A stretch of DNA of 50,698 nucleotides from Oscillospiraceae bacterium (GTDB lineage: Bacteria; Bacillota; Clostridia; Oscillospirales; SIG530), in the NCBI GenBank assembly GCA_015067075.1, contig SVND01000013.1:1-50698 (forward strand), written 5' to 3'. Below, piece by piece: positions 16,049-23,990 of the stretch. The position numbers and the translations under genes were made by a program. Below the pieces are notes generated by a model, which did not search any database, was not told the origin of the DNA, and saw only the letters and a list, made by a program, of their open reading frames with translations. The first letter of the stretch is position 1. Each line of letters starts with the position of its first letter.

Positions 16049-18331
16049 ATGGCGATAAAAACAAGTCTTGACGGCGCATGGCGTATGTCATACATTCAAG
16101 AGCGTGATTATCTTAAGGGTGAATACTGTCCGACAACTGTAGCTGATGCTGAAAAAGCGGCTAATGTTATCGCGGCACAGGTGCCAGGCAACTATGAGCT
16201 TGATTTTATGAGAGCAGGCATAATTGAAGATCCGTTTTACGGCTTGAACATATACAAGCTTCGTGAATATGAAACGTGCCATTTCTGGTTCTGGCGTGAT
16301 TTTGAAGCGAAAGTAACTGACGATGATGCTTTCCTTGTTTTCGAGGGTATTGATACGATTGCAGATATTTACCTTAACGGAAAGCTCATTGCACATACGG
16401 AAAACCAGCTTATTATCCATGAAATAAACGTAACGGGCAAGCTTTTAGATGGTAAAAACGAGCTTCTCGTACATATTTATCCCACGGTTATTGAGGCTCG
16501 CAAATATGAATATTGTGCGTACGATCAGGCGTTGCCATACAACTTTGAGTCTATTTACATCCGTAAGGCAGGCTCAACATTCGGCTGGGACATTATGTGC
16601 CGTACAGTTTCAGCAGGTCTTTGGCGTCCTGTAAGATTGGAAATGCGACCTGTTGAACGCATCAAAGAGGTCTATCTTGAAGCGCTCAATCCCGGAAATG
16701 AAGGCGGACACGCATGGTGCTCCATGTTCTTCAGTCTTAATATTCCCACAAGTTCTATCGAGGATTATTATATTGAAACGGAAGGCGTTTGCGGCGACAG
16801 CAAATTCTATGACAAGCGTCAGGTCTTTTTCGTTGCAGGTAAGTTCCATTTCAGCGTTCCCAATGCAAAGCTTTGGTGGCCTCGCAACAAGGGTAATGCA
16901 AGCGTTTACGATGTAACGGTGCGCCTTATTAAAGCGGGCGAGGTTATCGACGAATACAAGACTATTTTCGGTATCCGTTCCATCAAGCTTGACCTTGAGG
17001 AAAACTTCTGCTTCTATGTAAACGGTGAAAAGTTCTTTGCTATGGGCTCTAACTGGGTGCCTGTTGACGGACTTCACTCCCGCGATGCAGAGCGCTTGCC
17101 TAAGTGCCTTGAAATGCTGGACGATATCGGCTGCAACATCGTAAGATGTTGGGGCGGTAACGTTTACGAAAACGATATTTTCTATGATTTCTGTGACAGA
17201 CACGGTATTCTTGTATGGCAGGATTTCGGCATGGCTTGCGGAAATTATCCCACAGATGAGGATTTCCAGAGCAGACTGCGCGAGGAAGCGATAAGCGTTG
17301 TAAAGCGTCTTCGTGCTCATCCCTGTATCGCAGTATGGTCAGGCGATAATGAAAACGATCAGGGCATGGTTCCTAACGGTATCGACCCCAACCGCAACCT
17401 GCTTACAAGAAAAGTATTGCCCGAAGTGCTGTTCAAGCACGACCCGCGCCGTCCTTATATCCCCAGCTCTCCCTTCTTTGATGAGGATATGTTCAAGGGC
17501 AAAAAGCGTATAACAGAGGATCACCTTTGGGGCCCCCGCGATTATTATAAGAACAAGTTCTATACAGATTCCGATTGCTATTTTGCCAGCGAAATGGGTT
17601 ATCACGGCTGCCCGTCTCCGTCCTCTATCCGTAAGTTCTGCCGTCCCGACAAGGTATGGCCGTATAAGGATAACATGGATTGGTTCGGTCACTGCACAAA
17701 TCCCATCGAAGATCCCAACGGTATGTTTAATTACCGTGTTGAGCTTATGGCAAATCAGATAGGTGAGCTGTTCGGCGAAATCCCCACGGATATCGACCGC
17801 TTTGCAAAGGCAAGCCAGATCTCTCAGGCTGAAGCGAAAAAATTCTTTATTGAATCTTTCCGTGTAAAGAAATGGCGCAAGACGGGTATAATCTGGTGGA
17901 ATCTTATCGACGGTTGGCCGCAGTTCTCCGATGCTGTAGTTGATTATTACTACTCCAAGAAGATAGCTTACGATTACATCAAGCGCTCACAGCAGCCTGT
18001 CTGCATGATCTTGGGCGAGCCTGAAAACTGGGGACAGCCCGTATATCTTTGCAACGAGTTTACACACGATGTATCCGTCAAGTTCAAGATTACAAACGTT
18101 CGCACAGGTGAAACGGTATGGCAGGGCGACGCAAGCGCACCTGCAAACACAAACGTAAGAATAGGTAACATCAAATACTTCCATGCACGTCATGAGTTCT
18201 ATCTCATTGAATGGACGACAAGCGATGGCGTAGAAGGCAAAAACCATTACCTTGCAGGTCATCCGGGCTTTGACCTCGATGAATATGTGGCACTTGCAGA
18301 AAAAGCAGGTCTTATCAATTACGTTGAATGA
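16049..18331 (+). CDS. Glycoside hydrolase family 2 (beta-mannosidase/beta-galactosidase-like)
   Basis: A 760-residue cytoplasmic enzyme without signal peptide. It has an N-terminal sugar-binding domain (SLDGAWRMSY at 5-14, QVPGNYELDF near 48), an immunoglobulin-like domain and a TIM barrel. The likely acid/base is E435 (WSGDNEND) and the nucleophile E515 (FASEMGYHG), 80 residues apart. It is a distant paralogue of the enzyme at 2272-4710 and lacks that protein's WDWAPNF motif. The ATG at 16049 has AAGGAG 8 bases upstream. A terminator precedes it closely, so transcription may come through a leaky hairpin. Exact sugar specificity is unknown. Confidence 0.9.
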   Translation: MAIKTSLDGAWRMSYIQERDYLKGEYCPTTVADAEKAANVIAAQVPGNYELDFMRAGIIEDPFYGLNIYKLREYETCHFWFWRDFEAKVTDDDAFLVFEGIDTIADIYLNGKLIAHTENQLIIHEINVTGKLLDGKNELLVHIYPTVIEARKYEYCAYDQALPYNFESIYIRKAGSTFGWDIMCRTVSAGLWRPVRLEMRPVERIKEVYLEALNPGNEGGHAWCSMFFSLNIPTSSIEDYYIETEGVCGDSKFYDKRQVFFVAGKFHFSVPNAKLWWPRNKGNASVYDVTVRLIKAGEVIDEYKTIFGIRSIKLDLEENFCFYVNGEKFFAMGSNWVPVDGLHSRDAERLPKCLEMLDDIGCNIVRCWGGNVYENDIFYDFCDRHGILVWQDFGMACGNYPTDEDFQSRLREEAISVVKRLRAHPCIAVWSGDNENDQGMVPNGIDPNRNLLTRKVLPEVLFKHDPRRPYIPSSPFFDEDMFKGKKRITEDHLWGPRDYYKNKFYTDSDCYFASEMGYHGCPSPSSIRKFCRPDKVWPYKDNMDWFGHCTNPIEDPNGMFNYRVELMANQIGELFGEIPTDIDRFAKASQISQAEAKKFFIESFRVKKWRKTGIIWWNLIDGWPQFSDAVVDYYYSKKIAYDYIKRSQQPVCMILGEPENWGQPVYLCNEFTHDVSVKFKITNVRTGETVWQGDASAPANTNVRIGNIKYFHARHEFYLIEWTTSDGVEGKNHYLAGHPGFDLDEYVALAEKAGLINYVE

Positions 18332-18338
18332 TAAAACG

Positions 18339-18376
18339 GCAGAGGCTTATCAAAAATGATGAGCCTCTGCTTTTTG
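18339..18376 (+). terminator. Rho-independent terminator after the second GH2 gene
   Basis: GCAGAGGCTTATC pairs with GATGAGCCTCTGC around a short A-rich loop, followed by TTTTTG. The stem is 13 bp with one G-U. Confidence 0.9.
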
Positions 18377-18396
18377 TTTGCATCTGTAAAGCAGGA

Positions 18397-18425
18397 TTGA
18401 CAAACGGACGGTATACGCTTATAAT
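18397..18425 (+). promoter_or_regulatory. Consensus SigA promoter for the WYL gene pair
   Basis: TTGACA (18397-18402), a 17-base spacer and TATAAT (18420-18425), 21 bases before the ATG at 18447. Both hexamers match consensus perfectly. Confidence 0.88.
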
Positions 18426-18446
18426 AATAGTAAAGGCGGTGAGATT

Positions 18447-19706
18447 ATGGCATACAGCGAGCTGGTAAAGAAATTTGAACGTGTACGCGAATATATGCGT
18501 GAATTTTATGTATACGGGTTTAAAAGCCGTGACGAATTTGATAATAAAAGCGCTCGTTCTTATGATGACGAGCGGCGCAGAATAGACAGCTGGCTCGGAG
18601 AATATCTGAGCTTTCGCCGGACACAGGAAGGGAAAAATGTTTTTTTATCCATTGACAGTCGTGCCATAGAACGTAATCCTTTATACAAAGCATGGAAAAC
18701 GTGTAGCTTTACCGATGGCGATATAACGTTGCATTTCATAATTTTTGATATTTTATATCACGAGAATATTGCTCTTACGCTGTCACAGATAACGGAGAAG
18801 ATAGACACGGAATACTTGGCTCACTTTGATGAACCGATGATTTTTGACGAGTCTACGGTGAGAAAAAAGCTTAAGGAATATGTGGATGAAGGGCTGATAC
18901 ACACGGAAAAATACGGCAAAAAGCTGATGTACAGCCGAATGCCAAGTGTAAAGACGGACGGTATGCAAGATGCAATCGACTTTTTTTCCGAAACAGCACC
19001 CTGCGGTATTGTAGGCTCTTTTCTCATAGACAAAATGAAAACGGCGCCGAGACGAAGCTTTTCTTTTAAACATCATTATATTACAAGCACACTTGACAGT
19101 CAGGTGCTTTGCGATATATTTGACGCGATGGCTGAAAAGCGTGCTATCAGAATAAAGAATAAAAATCCGAAGCTATCGCAGGAAATTGAGCTGACAGTAG
19201 TTCCCGTGCGAGTTTTTATAAGTGTACAAAGCGGACGTCAGTATCTTTTGGGAATACAAATGCAAACAGGCGTATTCAGATCATATAGATTGGATTATAT
19301 TACCGACGTAAAGCTTGAGAATGCTTGCGGAGCATTTGATGAATACAGAAGAAGGCTTGACGAGATACAAAAGCATACGTGGGGTGTTACCATATCCAAC
19401 AAGGGTGGAAAAACGGAGAAGGTCCGCTTCAGCGTTAAATTTGCGAAGAATGAACAGCACATATACGGACGGTTGTTGAGAGAAAAACGGTGCGGCAAGG
19501 TTACGCGCACATCGGAAACTACGGCAAGCTTCGAAGCTGATGTGTACGATATAAACGAAATGATACCTTGGATACGTACGTTTATATGCCGAATAACAGA
19601 GCTTAGCTTTTCAAACAGAGAGCTGGAAAAGCAATTCAAAGAAGATCTGCAAATGATGTATGAGCTTTACGGCGTGGAAGGGGATGAAGCTGATGATGTT
19701 CAGTGA
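18447..19706 (+). CDS. WYL-domain transcriptional regulator (first of a pair)
   Basis: A 419-residue protein. The N-terminal half has winged-helix character (LTLSQITEKI near 110, ESTVRKKLKEYVDEGLI near 132-148), consistent with DNA binding. The central WYL domain spans about 215-290 and contains VVPVRVFISVQSGRQYLLGI and YRLDYITDV; the classical Trp-Tyr-Leu is degenerate here. A C-terminal WCX-like domain follows. WYL proteins bind nucleic acid or nucleotide ligands and often control defence or RNA/DNA damage genes. It overlaps the second WYL gene by 23 bases at most, and the pair precedes the structured RNA, slipin and rtcB. The likely role is sensing RNA damage and switching that locus, which is inference. 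Confidence 0.85.
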   Translation: MAYSELVKKFERVREYMREFYVYGFKSRDEFDNKSARSYDDERRRIDSWLGEYLSFRRTQEGKNVFLSIDSRAIERNPLYKAWKTCSFTDGDITLHFIIFDILYHENIALTLSQITEKIDTEYLAHFDEPMIFDESTVRKKLKEYVDEGLIHTEKYGKKLMYSRMPSVKTDGMQDAIDFFSETAPCGIVGSFLIDKMKTAPRRSFSFKHHYITSTLDSQVLCDIFDAMAEKRAIRIKNKNPKLSQEIELTVVPVRVFISVQSGRQYLLGIQMQTGVFRSYRLDYITDVKLENACGAFDEYRRRLDEIQKHTWGVTISNKGGKTEKVRFSVKFAKNEQHIYGRLLREKRCGKVTRTSETTASFEADVYDINEMIPWIRTFICRITELSFSNRELEKQFKEDLQMMYELYGVEGDEADDVQ

Positions 19707-20598
19707 ACTTTACAGCGCATATTATAATGCAGTGGCGCAGATATTGTCGGAAGCTGTGGCGGAGAAAATGACACAGGACAGAATGAGAAGCATCGTTGAG
19801 GAAAAAGCCTTTTCAGAAAGCGCGATGACAGTTATTCCTGCGCTTAAAAGCGGCAAATGGCAGCTGCTAAACGGTGATATGACGACACCTATAAAGCGTG
19901 AGCCGACGATGCCGTTGACGTTGCTTGAAAAAAGATGGCTGAAAGCCATAATGGCAGATGCAAGAATAAAGTTATTTGACATATCATTGGACGGCTTAGA
20001 GGATGTTGAGCCGCTGTTTACCGCTGATGATATTTACATTTTTGATAAATATGCGGATGGAGATCCATTTGAGGATGAGCATTACATCGGTGTTTTCAAA
20101 ACGATCTTAAAAGCTATACACGAAAAAACGGCGTTAAAAATTGAAATTGAAAATAAAAGCAAAGGCAAAACCCTTATGGCTGTAATGCCGTTAAGGCTGG
20201 AGTTTTCAGAGAAGGATGACAAGTTCAGGCTGATAACTCAAGGCGATTACCGAGGAAACACGGTTAACGTGCGAAAAATACTGTCTTGTGAGCTTTATCA
20301 CGGCGAAATAACCGAGAAAAGATGGCACGACAGAAAGAAAACGCTTGTTTTGGAGCTTCAGGACAGACGTAATACCCTTGAAAGAGTTATGATGCACTTT
20401 GCTCATTTTGAAAAGCAGGCAAGACAGCTTGAAAACGGCAAGTATCGGCTTTCGGTTACATATCAAAAGAGTGACGAGACTGAAATGGTAATACGGGTAC
20501 TTTCTTTTGGACCGTTTGTAAAGGTCGTTGAGCCGAAAGAGTTTGAACAATTGATAAAAAGAAGATTGAAAGATCAAAAAAGTTGCGGACTTTTTTAA
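19684..20598 (+). CDS. WYL-domain protein (second of a pair)
   Basis: A protein of about 304 residues whose start is ambiguous: ATGs at 19684, 19693 and 19696 all follow AAGGGG at 19678. The WYL-like core spans about 145-215 (KIEIENKSKG, MAVMPLRLEFSEKDDKFRL). A C-terminal domain follows with RVMMHFAHFEKQA near 240, of the WCX kind. Unlike its partner it lacks an obvious N-terminal winged helix, so the two may act as a heteromeric regulator with the first supplying DNA binding. It is translationally coupled to the upstream gene and ends at a strong terminator. Paired WYL proteins of this kind are often annotated simply as transcriptional regulators. Confidence 0.8.
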   Translation: MKLMMFSELYSAYYNAVAQILSEAVAEKMTQDRMRSIVEEKAFSESAMTVIPALKSGKWQLLNGDMTTPIKREPTMPLTLLEKRWLKAIMADARIKLFDISLDGLEDVEPLFTADDIYIFDKYADGDPFEDEHYIGVFKTILKAIHEKTALKIEIENKSKGKTLMAVMPLRLEFSEKDDKFRLITQGDYRGNTVNVRKILSCELYHGEITEKRWHDRKKTLVLELQDRRNTLERVMMHFAHFEKQARQLENGKYRLSVTYQKSDETEMVIRVLSFGPFVKVVEPKEFEQLIKRRLKDQKSCGLF

Positions 20599-20616
20599 GT
20601 TCGCAACTTTTTTTCC
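20579..20616 (+). terminator. Rho-independent terminator after the WYL pair
   Basis: AGTTGCGGACTT (20581-20592) pairs with AAGTTCGCAACT (20597-20608), 12 bp with one G-U, followed by a T-run to 20614. It separates the WYL pair from the RNA-like region. Confidence 0.9.
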
Positions 20617-20645
20617 GTGAAAAAGCAGAAAAAATTTGGTAAGAT
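20617..20645 (+). promoter_or_regulatory. Weak candidate promoter for the structured RNA
   Basis: GTGAAA (20617-20622), a 17-base spacer and TAAGAT (20640-20645) each match four of six consensus bases. Transcription would begin near 20652, just before the first predicted helix. A weak core would suit activation by a regulator such as the neighbouring WYL proteins. This is a low-certainty assignment. Confidence 0.3.
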
Positions 20646-20650
20646 GTAAT

Positions 20651-20920
20651 TGCAGCAAGCCCTGTGCGAGTGTTTGATTCACCGCGGTGCGCCGGATGTT
20701 CCGAAGCGTATGCCGGGCATGACTGAGAAAAAGGTGCAATGTATCGATCTTTGCCCACAAATTGTTTTATTATTGCGGGTTCGAATCCTGCCTTGTGCAA
20801 GCCTTGTGTTAGCACAAGCCAATAGGCTGGTTGGTCGCAAGACCGCTCTCATGGGCGAAAGCCCGTTCTGTTCATTAAAGCTGTCACAAATGTACCGAGC
20901 GCCTTGTCTTACAGCAGATA
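20651..20920 (+). ncRNA. Candidate structured non-coding RNA with a tRNA-like T arm, upstream of slipin-rtcB
   Basis: A G/C-richer, gene-free stretch with many helices. A canonical T arm lies at 20775-20791: a 5-bp stem (GCGGG/CCTGC, one G-U) around TTCGAAT. The next seven bases CTTGTGC (20792-20798) can pair with GTGCGAG (20664-20670) as an acceptor-like stem, with three G-U pairs. No CCA is encoded. Downstream are hairpins CTTGTG-TTAG-CACAAG (20803-20818), GGTC-GCAA-GACC (20833-20844) and GGGC-GAAA-GCCC (20853-20864), the last two with GNRA loops, and GCTGT/ACAGC (20880-20915). A normal anticodon arm was not found, so this is tRNA-like rather than a tRNA. Linkage to rtcB recalls tRNA-mimicking Y-like RNAs, but identity is unproven and the ends are approximate. 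Confidence 0.6.
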
Positions 20921-21067
20921 CCGTGCGAGGGAGAAATATGCCAAAAGAATAGTCTTTCCGTATATTGATCCCGACACTTAAGCTTTGAGCCGCAAACGGT
21001 ACATGGCAGCAACAACAAAAATTATCGCAGAAAGCGAGAAATATATATTTTGAAAGGTGGAAAAACA
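20921..21067 (+). other. Leader between the candidate RNA and the slipin gene
   Basis: About 147 bases with no coding signal. No consensus promoter is seen; TATATT near 21043 lacks a -35. The RNA and slipin-rtcB may therefore share one transcript, with the RNA in the 5' leader. AAAGGTGG at 21053-21060 is the slipin ribosome binding site. Confidence 0.4.
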
Positions 21068-22174
21068 ATGAAGATCGTAGTAAATGAAAATGAAAAGGGA
21101 TTTCTTTTTAAAAACGGCCGTTTTGTTAAATTGCTTGACGCAGGTAAATATCATATTTTTGGGGACAATGCAGTTGAAAAGGTCCTGACAAAAGAAATGG
21201 TACATTCCGAAAAATGTACGCTCGAGCAGCTTCTCAAAAATGAAGATGTTTCTGCTCAAACAGATGTCGTAGAGGTAAAGGATGAACAAATTGCCATCCA
21301 TTTCGTTAACGGCAGATTTTTATCCGTTTTGAGACGGGGCAAATATGCGTTTTGGAATACGGATGATAAACATGAATTTCAAATCGTTGATATATCAACG
21401 CCTTACGTTGCTGACGATGTACCAAAGTATATTTTCGGAAAGATACCGCAGATGACGGAGTATATTAAGGTACAGGTCGAGCAGTATCAGAAAGGAAGAT
21501 TGTACTTCGACAAGAAGTTTGTGAAGCTTTTAGAGCCGGGTACATATTATTTTTGGAGAATGGGTGTAAACGTCGATGTAACATTTGTTGATACAAGGCT
21601 TATGCGCATGGATATTGTCGGTCAGGAGATACTTACACAGGATAAGGTATCTGTCCGCATCAATTTTATCTGTAATTACCGTATAACCGATTATATGAAA
21701 ATAGTTACGGAGATCGACGATTATCAGCAGCAAATTCACATCAGTGCGCAGCTTGCATTGCGTGAATTTGTAGGTAGATACAGGATCGACGAGATATTGG
21801 AAAACAAAGACAGACTTGCGCAGTATATGCTCGAGCGGCTCAAGGAAAAAGAAAAGACGCTTTTCGTTGAAATAACGGATGCGGGAGTAAAGGACATAAT
21901 TCTTCCGGGTGAAATACGCGATATAATGAACACGGTGCTTGTGGCTGAAAAGCGTGCACAGGCGAATGTAATAACACGCCGCGAAGAGGTTGCATCAACG
22001 AGATCGCTACTCAATACAGCAAAGCTTATGGATGAAAACAAAACGCTTTATAAGCTCAAGGAGCTTGAATATATGGAGCGTATATGCGAAAATGTGGGTA
22101 ATATCAACTTGAACGGAAACGTAGATGTGCTCACACAGCTTGCGGCTGTATTGCGTCCTTGTGAGACACAGTAA
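21068..22174 (+). CDS. Slipin-family SPFH/Band 7 protein
   Basis: A 368-residue protein. The SPFH domain covers roughly 140-300: VKLLEPGTYYFW, LTQDKVSVRINF and the long helix with LVAEKRAQANVITRREEVASTRSLLNTA (in pieces) typical of slipins and stomatins. Most slipins begin with a transmembrane helix; none is visible here. Instead the N-terminal 160 residues hold three versions of one short beta motif: GRFVKLLDAGKYHIF near 14, GRFLSVLRRGKYAFW near 84 and KKFVKLLEPGTYYFW near 149. The ATG at 21068 follows AAAGGTGG. It ends 12 bases before rtcB, with which it is surely cotranscribed. Slipins beside RtcB have been noted in bacterial genomes, with no settled role. Confidence 0.88.
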   Translation: MKIVVNENEKGFLFKNGRFVKLLDAGKYHIFGDNAVEKVLTKEMVHSEKCTLEQLLKNEDVSAQTDVVEVKDEQIAIHFVNGRFLSVLRRGKYAFWNTDDKHEFQIVDISTPYVADDVPKYIFGKIPQMTEYIKVQVEQYQKGRLYFDKKFVKLLEPGTYYFWRMGVNVDVTFVDTRLMRMDIVGQEILTQDKVSVRINFICNYRITDYMKIVTEIDDYQQQIHISAQLALREFVGRYRIDEILENKDRLAQYMLERLKEKEKTLFVEITDAGVKDIILPGEIRDIMNTVLVAEKRAQANVITRREEVASTRSLLNTAKLMDENKTLYKLKELEYMERICENVGNINLNGNVDVLTQLAAVLRPCETQ

Positions 22175-22186
22175 AAAGGAGGAAAA

Positions 22187-23395
22187 ATGATTAAAGTATC
22201 AGGTGAATATAACGAAGCCGTATGTTATTGCGGAGAGCTTGAACAAAAGGCTTACCGGCAGATTGAAAGCGTATGCAATATGAAGTGTTTTGCCGAAAGC
22301 AAGATAAGAATCATGCCCGATGTCCATGCGGGAATGGGATGCACTATCGGAACGACGATGACCGTTACGGATAAGGTCGTTCCGGGCATGGTAGGTGTTG
22401 ACATCGGGTGCGGTATGGAAACGGTAAAGCTCGCACAAAAAGAAGTGGACTTTGAAAAGCTCGATGCCATTATCCGCGAGAGGATCCCGTATGGCAGAGA
22501 AGTAAGAAGTGAACCTTACAAGCTTTGCGAAATGGTGGAATTGGAAAAGCTTCGCAGTGCTTCAAAGATGAATATTGAGCGTGCGTACAGAAGCGTTGGT
22601 ACGCTGGGCGGCGGAAATCATTTCATTGAAATTGACCGCGGTGAAGACGGCTCGCTTTATCTGGTGGTTCATTCAGGCAGCCGCCATTTGGGTACGGAGG
22701 TCGCAAAATACTATCAAGATGCGGGGTACAAGAAGCTAAAGGGGGATCTGCACCGTGAAATATGCGAAAAAATAGCTAAGATGAAGGAGAATGGGCAATA
22801 TTCAAACATTGCAGATACAGTTGCGCAGATGCGTGCAAACAGCGTAATGGCGACGGGAATACCACGCGATATGGCATTTGTGCAGGGTGAGATGTTTGAC
22901 GATTATATCCACGACATGAAGCTTACACAGCGATTTGCTTCGATAAACCGAGCAGCAATGACGCGTATCATCATGGAAGGAATGAATTTTGAGGAAGTTG
23001 AACGATTTACAACTGTCCATAACTATATTGATACTGATGAAATGATATTACGCAAGGGTGCCGTGTCGGCGAAGGCAGGGGAAAAACTGCTGATTCCGAT
23101 AAATATGCGTGACGGCGCGCTTATCTGCATAGGAAAGGGGAATGAGGATTGGAATTTTTCTGCACCTCATGGGGCGGGTCGGATCATGAGCCGAAACGAT
23201 GCGATGAAAACGCTGTCGTTGGAGCAATACAAGACGGAGATGCAAGGCATATATACAACGTGCGTTGATCGAAGAACGCTTGATGAAGCACCGATGGCGT
23301 ATAAGGATATGACGGATATTGTGGAGCGGATCGAACCGACGGCATATATAAGAGAAAGAGTGAGACCTATATATAATTTCAAAGCATCGGAATAA
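22187..23395 (+). CDS. rtcB: RNA-splicing ligase RtcB
   Basis: A 402-residue GTP- and manganese-dependent ligase that joins RNA 2',3'-cyclic phosphate or 3'-phosphate ends to 5'-OH ends. The family motifs are present: MPDVHAGMGCTIGTT near residue 43, GVDIGCG near 70 (metal-binding Asp and Cys), GGGNHFIE near 143, VHSGSRHLG near 162, TVHNYID near 277 and APHGAGR near 325, which carries the His that is guanylylated in the E. coli enzyme. The length matches the shorter RtcB2-like class. AAGGAGG precedes the ATG. It lies downstream of slipin and the tRNA-like RNA. With no archaeal-type tRNA introns expected, the job is probably repair of nuclease-cut RNA. Confidence 0.95.
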   Translation: MIKVSGEYNEAVCYCGELEQKAYRQIESVCNMKCFAESKIRIMPDVHAGMGCTIGTTMTVTDKVVPGMVGVDIGCGMETVKLAQKEVDFEKLDAIIRERIPYGREVRSEPYKLCEMVELEKLRSASKMNIERAYRSVGTLGGGNHFIEIDRGEDGSLYLVVHSGSRHLGTEVAKYYQDAGYKKLKGDLHREICEKIAKMKENGQYSNIADTVAQMRANSVMATGIPRDMAFVQGEMFDDYIHDMKLTQRFASINRAAMTRIIMEGMNFEEVERFTTVHNYIDTDEMILRKGAVSAKAGEKLLIPINMRDGALICIGKGNEDWNFSAPHGAGRIMSRNDAMKTLSLEQYKTEMQGIYTTCVDRRTLDEAPMAYKDMTDIVERIEPTAYIRERVRPIYNFKASE

Positions 23396-23445
23396 GGAAA
23401 GCTTTGCGGTAATGAATTATTGCGCGCAAAGCTTTCCTTTCTTTA
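23394..23445 (+). terminator. Rho-independent terminator after rtcB
   Basis: Bases 23394-23408 pair perfectly with 23425-23439 (15 bp, core GGAAAGCTTTGCG), overlapping the rtcB stop, followed by a T-rich tract. A strong end to the slipin-rtcB transcript. Confidence 0.92.
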
Positions 23446-23737
23446 TTATACATTATATATTAAAATGCAAATAGGAGGCATAAATTATAGAAATAAACAC
23501 CGTGAAAATCAGTTTATGCGGTATTTAAAGCATTCCACAGAAAACAAATTTTTATAGATTATATCTACAGTTTTTGTGCAAAAGTCACGATGAAACACGG
23601 CAAAAACGTGGCAAAACCGAGGCTAATCAGGGTGATAAAACGGCAGAACATCAAAAAAATATTCATTTTTTTTACTTTTAAGCAAAATATAAGAAAAAAG
23701 ATATTAAAAAAAGTTCGTAAAAAATTGAAATTTTCTG
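23446..23737. other. A/T-rich intergenic region without a gene
   Basis: About 290 bases with no credible reading frame. GCATAAA near 23479 and TTTATGC near 23513 form a loose inverted repeat, and CACGGCAAAAACGTGGCAAAA near 23595 has a small hairpin plus a repeated GGCAAAA. These could be regulator sites for the promoter at 23738, but nothing is firmly recognisable. Confidence 0.3.
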
Positions 23738-23767
23738 TTGACAAAAGGCATATAAATAGATTATAAT
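23738..23767 (+). promoter_or_regulatory. SigA promoter of the eight-gene transport operon
   Basis: TTGACA (23738-23743), an 18-base spacer and TATAAT (23762-23767). It lies about 220 bases upstream of the first start, leaving a long 5' leader. Confidence 0.85.
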
Positions 23768-23774
23768 ACATAAA

Positions 23775-23990
23775 GACAATTATATTTGCTTGTAAAATGG
23801 CAAAGAAATGTTTTAAATTTCAAATAAAACGCCCTGAAACACATGGGATCTGTCGGGATGTGATATTCGTATCAGAGGGTACGAATGGAGCATGCCTAAG
23901 TTTTCGTGTCTTTTTAGGGTTTTTGCTGTTTTTCGAAGTTATTTGTCAAAAAAAGCTTATCCGGCTACTATCATAGGAAGGGATGATTCT
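23775..23990 (+). other. Long 5' leader of the transport operon
   Basis: About 215 bases between promoter and start codon. The segment 23830-23900 can form hairpins: CACAT/ATGTG near 23842-23863 and ATTCGTA/TACGAAT near 23866-23887, enclosed by CCCT/AGGG. No known riboswitch consensus was recognised. In-frame ATG at 23892 is not a convincing start (GGAG only one base away). Confidence 0.35.

Noticed and set aside
20660-20700. A group II intron 5' end (GTGCG) or the 5' part of a tmRNA
   Set aside because: No domain V-like hairpin occurs downstream, and the region is too short and lacks a tag reading frame for a tmRNA.
20664-20798. A functional tRNA gene
   Set aside because: The T arm is canonical, but the distance to the acceptor partner is too long (about 135 bases), no anticodon arm is evident and CCA is not encoded. 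Kept as tRNA-like only.
20650-20952. A 100-residue reading frame in the region before slipin
   Set aside because: It starts at a TTG without a ribosome binding site, has implausible composition, and overlaps the helices that are better explained as RNA.
23820-23900. A cyclic di-GMP or other known riboswitch in the transport operon leader
   Set aside because: The conserved core bases of the riboswitch classes I can recall are not present; only generic hairpins are seen.
23892-23990. An N-terminal extension of the solute-binding protein starting at 23892
   Set aside because: GGAG lies only one base before that ATG, and the extension disturbs the membrane anchor. The ATG at 23991 has a well-spaced GGAAGGG.
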